DNA from: Lichenibacterium ramalinae
Lineage (GTDB): Bacteria > Pseudomonadota > Alphaproteobacteria > Rhizobiales > Beijerinckiaceae
Direction of reading: 5' to 3'
Length of the DNA stretch: 64,000 nt
Assembly: GCF_004137085.1 (NCBI RefSeq)
Contig: NZ_QYBC01000024.1
Span: forward strand, 27,314-91,313
Made by a program: the position numbers and the translations under genes. Below are positions 10,727 through 20,000 of the stretch, piece by piece; the first letter of the stretch is position 1, and every line of letters begins with the position of its first letter. Below the pieces are notes generated by a model. It was not told the DNA's origin. It ran no database searches and worked only from the letters and a program-made list of their open reading frames with translations.

Positions 10727-11530
10727 GTGGCCGACATCCTCGAGCGCATCGAAACCTACAAGCGCGGCGAGATCGCCGAAGCCAAGGCGCGGGCGCCCCT
10801 CGCCGAACTGGCCCGCCGCGCCGCCGACGCGCCGCCGCCGCGCGGCTTCGCCCGCGCCCTCGCGGCCCGGCACGCCGAGGGCCGGCTGGCGCTCATCGCC
10901 GAGATCAAGAAGGCGAGCCCCTCGAAGGGGCTGATCCGCCCCGACTTCGTGCCCGCCGACCTCGCCCGCGCCTACCAGGCCGGCGGCGCCGCCTGCCTGT
11001 CCGTGCTCACCGACGCGCCCTCGTTCCAGGGCGCGCCCGCCTTCCTGCAGCAGGCACGCGACGCCTGCGGACTGCCGGTGCTGCGCAAGGACTTCATGTT
11101 CGACCCCTACCAATGCGTCGAGGCCCGGGCCTGGGGTGCCGACTGCATCCTCGTCATCATGGCGGCGCTGGACGACGCCACGGCGCGCGAGATCGCGGCG
11201 GCGGCGGACGACCTGGGCATGGACGTGCTGGTCGAGGTCCACACGGACGAGGAGCTCGACCGGGCGCTGGCCCTGCCCTGCCGCCTGCTGGGCGTGAACA
11301 ACCGCGACCTGCGCAGCTTCGCCACCGACCTCGCCACGTCGGAACGATTGGCGCCGCGCATCCCGGCGGACCGCATCGCCGTCGGCGAGAGCGGCATCGC
11401 CACCCCCGCCGACTGTGCCCGGCTGGCGCGCGTCGGCATCCGCACCGTGCTGGTCGGCGAAAGCCTGATGCGGCAGGCCGACGTCGCGGCGGCGACGCGG
11501 GTTCTGCTGGCGGAAGGTCTTCCGGCGTGA
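10727..11530 (+). CDS. trpC: indole-3-glycerol phosphate synthase
   Basis: Converts 1-(2-carboxyphenylamino)-1-deoxyribulose 5-phosphate to indole-3-glycerol phosphate. The 267-aa TIM barrel shows the typical [19 protein letters not shown] start, catalytic Lys in [37 protein letters not shown] and [11 protein letters not shown] start two bases after the trpD stop fits the N-terminus of the family; longer frames upstream only overlap trpD. The stop overlaps the GTG of moaC (GTGA). Confidence 0.95.
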   Translation: MADILERIETYKRGEIAEAKARAPLAELARRAADAPPPRGFARALAARHAEGRLALIAEIKKASPSKGLIRPDFVPADLARAYQAGGAACLSVLTDAPSFQGAPAFLQQARDACGLPVLRKDFMFDPYQCVEARAWGADCILVIMAALDDATAREIAAAADDLGMDVLVEVHTDEELDRALALPCRLLGVNNRDLRSFATDLATSERLAPRIPADRIAVGESGIATPADCARLARVGIRTVLVGESLMRQADVAAATRVLLAEGLPA

Positions 11531-12015
11531 GCGGCCTCACCCACATCGACGCCGCGGGCGAGGCCCGCATGGTCGAGGTCGGCGGCAAGGAGGTGACGGA
11601 CCGCGTCGGCGTCGCCGGCGGCACCGTGCTGGTCGCGCCCGCCACGCTGGCGCTGATCCGGTCGGGCGACGCCAAGAAGGGCGACGTGCTCGGCACGGCG
11701 CGCATCGCCGGCATCATGGCGGCCAAGCGCACCCACGACCTGATCCCGCTCTGCCACCCGCTGGCGCTGACCTCCGTCAAGGTGGACCTCGCCTGCGAGG
11801 CGGATCCCCCGCGCGTCACCGTCACCGCCACCGTCAAGACGTCCGGCCGCACCGGCATCGAGATGGAAGCGCTGACGGCCGTCTCGGTGGCCTGCCTCAC
11901 CGTCTACGACATGGTGAAGGCCGTCGACCGCTCCATCCGCATCACCGACATCCGCCTGCTGGAGAAGCGCGGCGGCAAGTCCGGAGACTGGGTCGCCGAC
12001 CCGGCCGCGCCGTGA
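11527..12015 (+). CDS. moaC: cyclic pyranopterin monophosphate synthase MoaC
   Basis: Second enzyme of molybdenum cofactor synthesis, forming cyclic pyranopterin monophosphate. The 162-aa protein contains the conserved [38 protein letters not shown] and the C-terminal [10 protein letters not shown]. The start is a GTG whose last two bases are in the trpC stop (GTGA), implying coupling. The trpC-moaC-moeA adjacency is a known conserved string in Hyphomicrobiales although the pathways are unrelated. Confidence 0.95.
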   Translation: MSGLTHIDAAGEARMVEVGGKEVTDRVGVAGGTVLVAPATLALIRSGDAKKGDVLGTARIAGIMAAKRTHDLIPLCHPLALTSVKVDLACEADPPRVTVTATVKTSGRTGIEMEALTAVSVACLTVYDMVKAVDRSIRITDIRLLEKRGGKSGDWVADPAAP

Positions 12016-13247
12016 CGCTGCCGCCCCTGACGCCCGTCGCCGAGGCGCTCCGGCTGATCCTGGCCGGCGCCGCGCCGCCAGCCCAGGTCGACAGCGTCCC
12101 GCTGCGCCGTGCGGCGGCCCGCGTCCTGGCGCGACCGCTGGCGGCGCTGCGCACGCAGCCGCCCTGCGACGTGTCGGCCATGGACGGCTACGCGGTCCGG
12201 GCCGCCGACATCGCCGCCGTGCCGGCGACGCTCGGCGTGCTCGGGGAAAGTGCGGCCGGCCGGGCCTTCGCCGGGACGGTCACGCCCGGCGGCGCGGCCC
12301 GCATCTTCACGGGCGCTCCCGTGCCGCCCGGCGCCGACACGGTGGTGATCCAGGAGAACACCGAAGCCGGGGACGGGCGCGTGACGGTACGGCAGGCGGA
12401 GGCGCCCGGCCGGCACATCCGCCGGGCCGGGCAGGATTTCCGCGAGGGCGAGAGCCTCCTGGCCGCGGGCCGCCGCCTGGGTGCCGCCGACATCGCGCTC
12501 GCCGCCGCCATGAACCACCCGGCGCTGCCGGTGTTCCGCCGCCCGCGCGTCGCCGTGCTGGCCACGGGCGACGAACTGGTCGAACCCGGCCAGAATCCCG
12601 GCCCCGGGGAGATCGTCGCGTCGAACAGCTACGCCCTCATGGCGCTGGCCGAGGCCGCCGGCGCGGAGGTGATCGACCTCGGCATCGCGCGGGACGACAT
12701 GGGCGCGCTGGCGGCCTCGTTCGCGCGGGCCCGCGAGGCCGGAGCCGACCTGCTGGTGACGCTCGGCGGCGCCTCGGTCGGCGACCACGATCTCGTGCAG
12801 CGGGCGCTGGTCGCCGAAGGCATGGACCTCGGCTTCTGGCGCGTGGCCATGCGGCCCGGCAAGCCGCTGATGCACGGGCGCCTCGGCCCCATCCAGGTGC
12901 TGGGCCTGCCCGGCAACCCGGTGTCGGCCATCGTCTGCGGGCTGCTCTTCGTCGTGCCGCTGGTGAAGGCGCTGTCGGGCGACCGCCATGCCGCCGAGGA
13001 CATGGCCGAAGCCGCCGTCCTCGCCGGGCCGATGCCCGCCAACGACGCCCGGCAGGACTACATGCGCTCGCGCATCCTGGCGGCGGACGGCGGCATCGCC
13101 CGCGTGATGCCGGGCCCGCGCCAGGACTCCTCGCTCCTGAAGGCGCTGTCCGATTCGGATTGCCTCGTCGTCCGACCGCCGCACGCCCCCCCGGCGGCCG
13201 AAGGCGACGCCTGTCGCATCCTGAGGCTGTCGCGCCTCGGCGCCTGA
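12012..13247 (+). CDS. moeA: molybdopterin molybdenumtransferase MoeA
   Basis: Inserts molybdate into adenylylated molybdopterin. The 411-aa product has all MoeA domains: N-terminal [12 protein letters not shown], the [18 protein letters not shown] segment, the molybdopterin-binding fold with [24 protein letters not shown], and [10 protein letters not shown] followed by LPGNPVSA; the C-terminal beta-barrel domain IV closes the protein. GTG start overlapping the moaC stop (GTGA). A hairpin starts at the base after the stop, and the prophage begins about 27 bp downstream, where lexA would be expected. Confidence 0.95.
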   Translation: MTLPPLTPVAEALRLILAGAAPPAQVDSVPLRRAAARVLARPLAALRTQPPCDVSAMDGYAVRAADIAAVPATLGVLGESAAGRAFAGTVTPGGAARIFTGAPVPPGADTVVIQENTEAGDGRVTVRQAEAPGRHIRRAGQDFREGESLLAAGRRLGAADIALAAAMNHPALPVFRRPRVAVLATGDELVEPGQNPGPGEIVASNSYALMALAEAAGAEVIDLGIARDDMGALAASFARAREAGADLLVTLGGASVGDHDLVQRALVAEGMDLGFWRVAMRPGKPLMHGRLGPIQVLGLPGNPVSAIVCGLLFVVPLVKALSGDRHAAEDMAEAAVLAGPMPANDARQDYMRSRILAADGGIARVMPGPRQDSSLLKALSDSDCLVVRPPHAPPAAEGDACRILRLSRLGA

Positions 13248-13266
13248 GGCGCGGGCGTTTCGCGCC
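13248..13266 (+). terminator. hairpin after moeA
   Basis: GGCGCG (13248-13253) and CGCGCC (13261-13266) form a 6-bp stem with a 7-base loop immediately after the moeA stop. There is no clear T-run, so termination is plausible but weak. It marks the last host sequence before the prophage end repeats. Confidence 0.4.
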
Positions 13267-13280
13267 GCCTTCCTGTACCC

Positions 13281-13318
13281 GTCATCGATCCCTGGCGGCT
13301 GACATCGCTCCGTGGCGG
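13281..13318 (+). repeat. prophage end repeats, low-coordinate end
   Basis: Two direct copies of an 18-bp unit with a 20-bp period: GTCATCGATCCCTGGCGG (13281-13298) and GACATCGCTCCGTGGCGG (13301-13318). A third partial match, GACTTCGCTCCGT, lies at 13379-13391 inside the last phage gene. The same unit recurs at the other end of the element. Multiple transposase-binding sites at each end are known for Mu; the assignment here is by position and similarity. Confidence 0.7.
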
Positions 13319-13332
13319 GATTAAACGGGATA

Positions 13333-14061
13333 TCAGGGGATTTCGCGGTTCGATTTCGTCCTCCGAGGGTGGCGGTCTGACTTCGCTCCGTCCAGCGCTG
13401 CGCCATGCGCTTCGTCCGAGCCTCCATCGTCGAGTGCTGCGGCGTGCCCCTCGGGCGCTTCCGCCTCTCTCGCCACCCCAGTCAGTTCAACACGCGCCGC
13501 CTCAGGCGACGCCGTGAAGTGAACAGGAGACGCGTAGGGCCCTGCCGAAAGGGTAGCGTTCACGACGGCGTTGCCGTCGACCATCGCGCGATATGCCGCG
13601 ATGCGGTCGCCGACATCCAGATGGTCCAGCCCGGAGGCTTCGACGAGCTGCCCGATGGACAGCGTCCCGCCCTCGTGCAAACGGATGAGCAGGCCCATGC
13701 ACCCTTCTGAGTTCGGCACCGGCCCGGCTTGCTCGACGTCCTCCTCCGGCAGCTCTTGCGCTGCCGCGTGGCGCAGCGCGTAGGCATAGGCCGAGGCCGG
13801 CACCGTCACCATCTCGACGCCGCCGATTGTCGTCACCAGTGGCTTGACGGTGACGAGATTGAACGCACCCCGGAGCGCGCGGTCCCCGAGGAAGGTGGCA
13901 GGGTCGAACTCCCGCACGACCACGACAGTCGGACCTGGCGCGTGGGCTGGCGGAGGCGGTTGACGGCCGTCGAGTAGGCTCGCCGGATCGAATGGTGCGC
14001 GGGTCGGCGGGCGGGCGGTGATGAGGTCGACCGCGCGGGCCGCCGGGTTCTGTTCGTCCAT
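13333..14061 (-). CDS. phage hypothetical protein, last gene before the element end
   Basis: A 242-aa protein of unknown function. It has a Pro/Ala-rich N-terminal third, a central stretch GGVEMVTVPASAYAYALRHA and LIRLHEGGTLSIGQLVEASG that looks like a small helical DNA-binding unit (inference), and an acidic repetitive tail with AALDDGG and AALDGAK. The 3' end of the frame reads through the third, partial end repeat at 13379-13391, so the natural C-terminus may have been lost when sequence between the capsid block and the element end was deleted. It starts three bases after the stop of the gene upstream. Could be a virion accessory or a cargo protein. Confidence 0.6.
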   Translation of the reverse strand: MDEQNPAARAVDLITARPPTRAPFDPASLLDGRQPPPPAHAPGPTVVVVREFDPATFLGDRALRGAFNLVTVKPLVTTIGGVEMVTVPASAYAYALRHAAAQELPEEDVEQAGPVPNSEGCMGLLIRLHEGGTLSIGQLVEASGLDHLDVGDRIAAYRAMVDGNAVVNATLSAGPYASPVHFTASPEAARVELTGVAREAEAPEGHAAALDDGGSDEAHGAALDGAKSDRHPRRTKSNREIP

Positions 14062-14064
14062 GGT

Positions 14065-14490
14065 CTACCTCGTGCGCTGGCGGAAGATGGTGATGCGCGT
14101 CAGCGACGGCGTGCGTGCCTCGCCGAAACGCTCGATGCAGGCGGCGCGTAGCTCCGCCACGGTCTTGTGCTGGCCGAACAGATCGCGGAGGAACGCCGCG
14201 ACCTCCGCATCTCGCTCGATCGTCGATACGGGTCGGGTATTCGCCTTGAGGGCCGGCTTGGGCGGTGCGGTGCGCCGCGGGGCGACGCCGTCGAGGGCTG
14301 CCTGCACCAGGCGGCGGTATTCGTCGAGCGGCAGCACCGCCACCGGCTCGCCGCCGAGCGTTGCGAAAAACGGCGGCGCCTGCCCGTCCGCTGGAAGCGG
14401 CCCGAGAGGGTCGAGCGGTGCCAGCGTCAGGGCGTCGCTTCCCCGCTTGCGGACGCCTTCGGAGACCTTTCGAAGGGGCTTCGAAGCCAT
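14065..14490 (-). CDS. phage hypothetical protein following capsid
   Basis: A 141-aa basic protein beginning MASKPLRKVSEGVRKRG. It contains EPVAVLPLDEYRRLVQAAL in the middle and a C-terminal helical unit KTVAELRAACIERFG followed by SLTRITIFRQR, which resembles a helix-turn-helix pattern but is not assignable. I use the ATG at 14490, one base after the capsid stop; an alternative in-frame ATG at 14508 would overlap the capsid gene. In other phages of this type the position after the capsid is held by head-tail joining or unknown genes. Confidence 0.6.
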   Translation of the reverse strand: MASKPLRKVSEGVRKRGSDALTLAPLDPLGPLPADGQAPPFFATLGGEPVAVLPLDEYRRLVQAALDGVAPRRTAPPKPALKANTRPVSTIERDAEVAAFLRDLFGQHKTVAELRAACIERFGEARTPSLTRITIFRQRTR

Positions 14491-14491
14491 C

Positions 14492-15454
14492 TTACGCCCC
14501 CGGTGCAACGCAGTTCTGGATGAGGTAGCCGGCGTCCGGCGCCGTCACCAGCTCCCGCACCTGTTCCCCGACGCGGATCTTCATGCCGCCGCGGATGCCG
14601 ATGTTCGGGTCCGGGATCGACCCGGCGATACGGGTGCCGAACTGTGCCGTCATGCCGAAGGTGGACGGGTCCTGGACGTTGGCCGCCTTGTTCACGTAGG
14701 TGAGAGCGAGGTTGTTGCCCCACACGCGCGTGAGCTGGACAGGCTGGCCCGGCCTCGCCGTGTTCACGAAGCTTTTCCCCACCAGCACCTTGTCCATGCC
14801 GAAGAGCTGGCGCAGCTCTTCCTGGCTGACGATACCCGAGCCTGTGACGTTGCCCTTCACGGCGTTGACGATCTTCGGGTGCGAGCGCAGCTGTGTGAAG
14901 ACGCGGAAGCCCATCGTCATCGTGTTGTATTCGAAGAACCGATAGGCCGAAATCGCGCCCTGGATGGTCTTGATCGGGTCGCTGTCCGCATAGTCGTCGA
15001 ACATGGACGCGGGCGGAAGCACGGCGCTCCCGGCATAGTTGGTCGGGTCCTGCCCGATCTTGGCGACCCGCACCTCCCGGTCCACCAGCATCAGATCGGC
15101 GAGGGTCAAGGTCGCGACCTGTTCGGGATCATAGGTGCTGAGCCCGCGCGTCCGAAGCGCCGTGGCTTCGTCCACGTCCGTCTGTGGGATGGGCGTGTCC
15201 AGCCCGTAATCGACGGTCTCGCTCGTCTCGCGCGTGCCCTCGAACTCGACCACGTTGGGGCGTCCGGTGCGGCCCACCCGCGTCTCGGGCACTGTGATGG
15301 ACTGGCCGAGCGGCATGCGCTGCCAGCCGAAGCGCTCCCCGCCGACCGGCGTGCGGGGCAGGAAGTCATCGGCGATGTAGGACGCCTGGGGGTTGCGGTA
15401 GGAGACCACCAGGGCCGTGAGGATCGGGTCGGCTTGGAAGGGAAAGCGTGCCAT
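14492..15454 (-). CDS. major capsid protein
   Basis: A 320-aa protein beginning MARFPFQADPILTALVVSY, with ADDFLPRTPVGGERFGWQR, a conserved QTDVDEA segment and FRVFTQLRSHPKI. I recognise this pattern from phage major capsid proteins of transposable and lambda-like phages of alphaproteobacteria (HK97 fold expected). It follows the protease/scaffold gene I directly, which is the standard order for head genes. The protein is full length with no break, so a shell could be made if scaffold and protease work. Opposite to the Mu gpT sequence itself, it belongs to a different capsid group. Confidence 0.8.
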   Translation of the reverse strand: MARFPFQADPILTALVVSYRNPQASYIADDFLPRTPVGGERFGWQRMPLGQSITVPETRVGRTGRPNVVEFEGTRETSETVDYGLDTPIPQTDVDEATALRTRGLSTYDPEQVATLTLADLMLVDREVRVAKIGQDPTNYAGSAVLPPASMFDDYADSDPIKTIQGAISAYRFFEYNTMTMGFRVFTQLRSHPKIVNAVKGNVTGSGIVSQEELRQLFGMDKVLVGKSFVNTARPGQPVQLTRVWGNNLALTYVNKAANVQDPSTFGMTAQFGTRIAGSIPDPNIGIRGGMKIRVGEQVRELVTAPDAGYLIQNCVAPGA

Positions 15455-15502
15455 CGGACTTGAACCTTCGGATTGAGGGAGAGAGGCTTGTAGGAAGAGG
15501 CG

Positions 15503-16501
15503 TCAGACCGCGGAGCGCTTCGCCACGGCGTTGATGGCCTCGGGCATGGTCACGAGGATGCCGAGCTGGGCCTTCTCGGCGACGTGCAGCCGGGCCGCGT
15601 CGATGATCTCCTGGACGGCTTGGGGGCCGTGGTCCTGCGGCGGCACCTTGCCGTCGAGGCCTGACGGCTGCAGCATCGGCGTGGTGGCCGCCATCAGCTC
15701 GCGGAAGTTCCCGACGCCCGCCTCGGTAGCGCACATCGCGAGGTAAATTGGGCGCTGGGCCGGGACGATTTTCATCTCTCGGACGGCGTCATCCACCAAG
15801 CGTTCGACGTCGGCCTTGCGGGTGGTTGCGGACAGGGCGGAAAGCCTGCCCGTCGTCTCCGTCAGGGCCGCAAGCGTCGCCTCGTGTGTCGCCTTCGGCA
15901 CCATGCCGCCGATCGCCGCCAGGATCGCGGCTTCGTCGGCCGTCGCGGAAAGGCCGAGCGCGCCCGCGACCCCGGCGAGTTGCGCCGGGACGCCACCACC
16001 GCCGAGGCCCATGGCGGCCATCAGCGCCGGCATGTCGCCGAGTGCCGGCGCGGACACGAGCGCCACCGAATGAAGCCACGTCGCGTGGCCGGCGTCGTCG
16101 GTGTGGATCGTGGGGGAGACGTAGCGGTGCGTCCCGGCCGCCAACGCAGCCAGACCGGCCGCGTTCCACCCCACCCGCACATAGGTGCCGTCGTCCCGCG
16201 CCTCGACGGCCGAGGCATAGCCCACCGTCTTCGGCGTTTCGCCGCGGGCGCCGAGCAAGATGGTGGAGTGGTCGAGATCGACGGGGATCTGAACCTTGTC
16301 GGTCGCGAAGCGCGCGGCGAGGCGCGCCGGGTCGAAGGTGAAGCCGCGGCCATCGCGTGTCGTGACGTGGCCTTTCGGGGTGGCCTTGATCCACTCGGGC
16401 GCGGTCTGAGCGGTGTCGCCCGTCTGTATCGGCAGCTCGCTCGCGAGCGTCGACGTTATGTTGAGAGAGCGAAGGAAGTCGGCAGCGTTGGGGTTGTTCA
16501 T
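15503..16501 (-). CDS. Mu I-like prohead protease/scaffold
   Basis: A 332-aa protein that matches the Mu gpI pattern: an N-terminal protease part with APEWIKATPKGHVTTRDGRGF, IPVDLDHST, GWNAAGLAAL, HRYVSPTI and VALVSAPAL, followed by a helical, Ala/Glu-rich scaffold-like half. In Mu the full protein is a maturation protease and an internal start gives the scaffold; an internal start cannot be proved here. It sits between G and the capsid gene as in Mu. HDLDHS-type His and the following Ser in SVALVSAP are candidate catalytic residues. Confidence 0.85.
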   Translation of the reverse strand: MNNPNAADFLRSLNITSTLASELPIQTGDTAQTAPEWIKATPKGHVTTRDGRGFTFDPARLAARFATDKVQIPVDLDHSTILLGARGETPKTVGYASAVEARDDGTYVRVGWNAAGLAALAAGTHRYVSPTIHTDDAGHATWLHSVALVSAPALGDMPALMAAMGLGGGGVPAQLAGVAGALGLSATADEAAILAAIGGMVPKATHEATLAALTETTGRLSALSATTRKADVERLVDDAVREMKIVPAQRPIYLAMCATEAGVGNFRELMAATTPMLQPSGLDGKVPPQDHGPQAVQEIIDAARLHVAEKAQLGILVTMPEAINAVAKRSAV

Positions 16502-16536
16502 GTAATCCTCGAATATTTGAAGGTGGATCGAATGCT

Positions 16537-17037
16537 TCAGGTCGCGCCCATGTGAGAGAAGTAATCTGTCAGAAGATTTTGTAGCTCGTCGTGGTTCTCC
16601 TGGGAGAGGCCGATAAACGGGCGCGCCGGAATAGTGACGCTATTTGCATGGGCTGTCCTGTTGCCGACCTTGAAGCGAAGGGCCCCCGCATTTTTCGGCG
16701 TGATGACGGCGCCCTCCTGGTGAATGTGTGCGAACTCCCAAGCCGCTCCCCACTCGGCTTCATCTTCGGTGGACGAGAAAGCCAGAGATGCGAGCAGGTT
16801 CAGCCCGGAACGCTGTAGGATCGAGGTGCCTTCCAAGTTCGGCTTCCACGGCGTCCCGTCAGGAGCGGTCTTTTCCTCAATGATGCGGCGTCGCGTCTGA
16901 CTTTCGCCGAGCGTTGCTATGGCCTCCATGAGGTCACGACCGTCGAAGGACACGAGACTGTCGAGCTTGCTCAGAGCTTTTTCGAAGCTGGCGTCGTCGA
17001 GATGGATCGTGAGGCCGATACCGGAGATGCTCGTCAT
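16537..17037 (-). CDS. phage virion morphogenesis protein, Mu G-like
   Basis: A 166-aa protein of the phage virion morphogenesis family (Mu gpG/P2 gpS type): GIGLTIHLDDASFEKALSKL, a central RRIIEEKTAPDGTPWKP, ILQRSGLNLLASLAFS, and the conserved C-terminal IPARPFIGLSQEN before a helical end. Members act in tail completion or head-tail joining. Start ATG overlaps the stop of the tape-measure gene (ATGA). Having the tape-measure gene directly upstream is not the Mu order, in which head genes precede the tail region. Confidence 0.87.
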   Translation of the reverse strand: MTSISGIGLTIHLDDASFEKALSKLDSLVSFDGRDLMEAIATLGESQTRRRIIEEKTAPDGTPWKPNLEGTSILQRSGLNLLASLAFSSTEDEAEWGAAWEFAHIHQEGAVITPKNAGALRFKVGNRTAHANSVTIPARPFIGLSQENHDELQNLLTDYFSHMGAT

Positions 17038-20000
17038 GCGGTCCGCCCGACGCTGTGTAGGGCGCGCGCCTGGCTGCGGCGCACCTCGCGGTTCTGCTCC
17101 ATCATCGCCATGCGGGCCGTCTGCGCCGGATCGTGGTTGCCGTAGAAGTTCTGGACCGGAGCGGGGCCGACCGCGGCGGGCGCGGCCCCTGCGCCGGCCG
17201 GCCTCGACGCGCCACCGCCGGCCGAGCGCGCCGGCGTCTTCATGCGCGGATCGGTAAAGCGAGGGGAGTGCGGTTCGGCCGAGGAAGCGTCGGCGCGCCG
17301 AGCACGGGTCGCGCGATCTTCGCCATTCGCTACGGCAGTCGCTGAGGGGTCCCGCGCGTGCCAGGACGGCGGCAGGTGACCCGTCTCGATGACGGACGCC
17401 TCCTCCAACCGGCGCTGCCGGTTGACGCCGTTGTTATGACCCTGCAGGCCGCGGACGGCGGAGGCGATCCTGCCCTTGTCGCCCGACGCGATTGCGCTGC
17501 GGAGCCCAGGCAGCTTGGCGAAACTGCCGTAATTATAGCCCACCGACGTGAGGGCGCCCCGCGTGGCGGGGTCGAGCCGGTCCCAGTTCGCCGCACCGAC
17601 CTCCTTCCGCAACCTGCCGCCGAACTCCCCGACGCGGCGCTTGAGGTCGCGCTCGGCTTCTTCTTTCGTGACGGTGTCGCCGCGATGCACTTCATGCACG
17701 CTGCCGTCGGCGCGAGTGATTGTGTCGGACCCGTAGCCGACCCGCTCGTGATTTACGTCCCAGTAGGAGTGGGCAGCGAACTTTTCCTTTGGACGGAGGA
17801 TTGCGGCCGCCCAGTCCGATCCAGAACCGCCACCCGAGGGCTGCGCGCTTTCGTCAGAGTTCGCGCCAAGACTGCCGGCTCGGCCAGGCGTGTGGCGATA
17901 GCCGCCGCTGGCGTGTCCATGCGGGCCGCGAGCAACGGCGCCCGGCGTGTCGCGATAGCCACCACCGCCGGCGCGCCCGTAACGCATGTTCGGGAGAGCC
18001 GCTGCGCGCGGTGCGCGTCCGTAACGCATGTTCGGCGCGCCGGAACCACCGCGGTGAACGGCGCCACCGCCATCGGAGCTTGCGCCCAGGTCCCCGGTCT
18101 CGTAGCTGGCGTTCAGCACGCTGCCACCCGAGCCTCCGGCCCCGCCGCGCAGCTCCATGAACTCGCGCATCCCCTCGACCACGCCCTGTTTCGTCGCGGC
18201 CGCCATCACCTCGCGCAGGGCATCGGTGGCGCCGCCGCGCCCGGCCGGGCGCTCGTCGCCGTCGGTGAAGCTCGCGCGGTGGATCATCGACGGGTCGACC
18301 AGCGAGGCGTGCTTGTCGGGCGCCGCCCGTAGCTCCTCGTCTTTCGGCCGCTCGGGATAGGTCGAGCGGTAGTCCTTGCGCGCCTCGTCGGCCATGCCCC
18401 GGATTTGCGGATCGTTACCGTTCTCCCGGGCGGACCGGTCGAGGTCCTGGATCGTGCCGAGCGCCTTCAGCCGGTCGCTTTCCCGCTTCGCCGCCGTGCC
18501 GGCCGGGTCGCGGTCCTGGCCGACATAGGCCCGGAGCGTCGGATGCTTGTCGAGGTCGGCCTGCTGCTCCGGCGTGGGCGCCTTGCCCTCGCCCTGCCGG
18601 TCGAGGATGGCCTTGGCCTCGCCTGACAGCTCGAGATACTTCGAGCCGGCGTCGAAGGCGCGCGCCATGGCGTCGGCGCTGTTGCCCACCGCCGGGGCGA
18701 ACAGCTTGCCGATGTCGACCGCCAGCTTGGCGGCCGAGGCCGACATCTTGTCGAGCTTGGCTCTGGTGGTGTCGTCGAAGATCTTGAAGGACCGCTCCAG
18801 TGCGCCGTGGCGCTCGGCTTGGTCCTCGACGAGGCCGAGCGTGCGCTTCAGCCCGTCGAGGTGGTCGACCACGCGGCCGATATCGCGCCCGCCCTCGGGC
18901 CCGAACATGCGCTCCAGCATCGGCACGCGCTGCATGTCGGGCAGCGCCTTCAGACGGTCGAGGACGTCGACCATCTGGCGCGTCGGGTCCGTCCGCATGC
19001 CGACGCGGGCCTGGCTCGGCCCAACCCCGAGGCGCGCCAGGTCCGCCTCGAAAGGCTGCCCGGCCTTCTGCGGGTTGGCGAGCTTCTCGCTGAAGTCGCC
19101 GAAGGTGCCCTCGGCCTGCGACGGGTCGAGACCGGCCCCCTGGAAGCCGGCGCCGAAGGCTGCGACCTGGCGGGCCGACATGCCGCGCTCGCGCAGGTTG
19201 GAGAAGCGGTTGGTGAAGTCGAGCACCCCGCCGGCGCGGGCGCCGGTGCGCTCGGAGGCCAGCGCGATGGCGTCCGACGTGTCCTCGATCCCTGCCTCGT
19301 CCTTCCCCCAGGTGCGGCCGAGCTGCACGAGCTTGTCGCCCGCCTCGCCGACCTTCAGCCCCATCACGTTGGCGGCCTTGGCGCCCAGCTCCAGGAAGCG
19401 CGGCAGGTCCGCCACCGGCCGGCCGGCGCGGGTCGCCGCCGCCGCCATGCCGGCGAGGTCCTCTTTCGAGGTGCCCGTGGCCCGGCTGACGTCGAGGATG
19501 GTGCTTTCCAGGCGCTTCACGCCCTCGGCCGGCATGTTGCCGGCGGCGCGACGCACCTCGACCATGGCGGCCTCGAAGGCGATGGCCTGGTCGGTCGCGT
19601 CCTTGATCTCGCGGCCGATCGCGGCGACGCCGAGGCCTCCGGCCAGCCCGGCGGCGCCGATCGGCGTGAAGGCCGACATCACCAGGCGCTCCATGTGCAG
19701 CGGCCGAGCCGCCGCGATGGCGGCGCCGCGCAGCCCGCCCGGGCCTCCATGGCCGCCGCCCGCAGCGACGCCGGCCCCACCGCCGTGTTCACCGCCGCCG
19801 CCGCCCGACGCCGACGCGGTGCGGCCCATGCGCTCCATGTCGCGTTCGGCCGTGCGGGCGGCGGTCGCGACGTCGTCGATATGGCGGCGCGCCTCGGTGG
19901 CGGCCGGCGTCACAGCCGCGACGCTCTCCGCCAATCGGGCCGGCCCGGCGCCACCGAGCTTGTCGGCCGCCTTTTCCAGGGCTCCGACCTCGCCCCGGCC

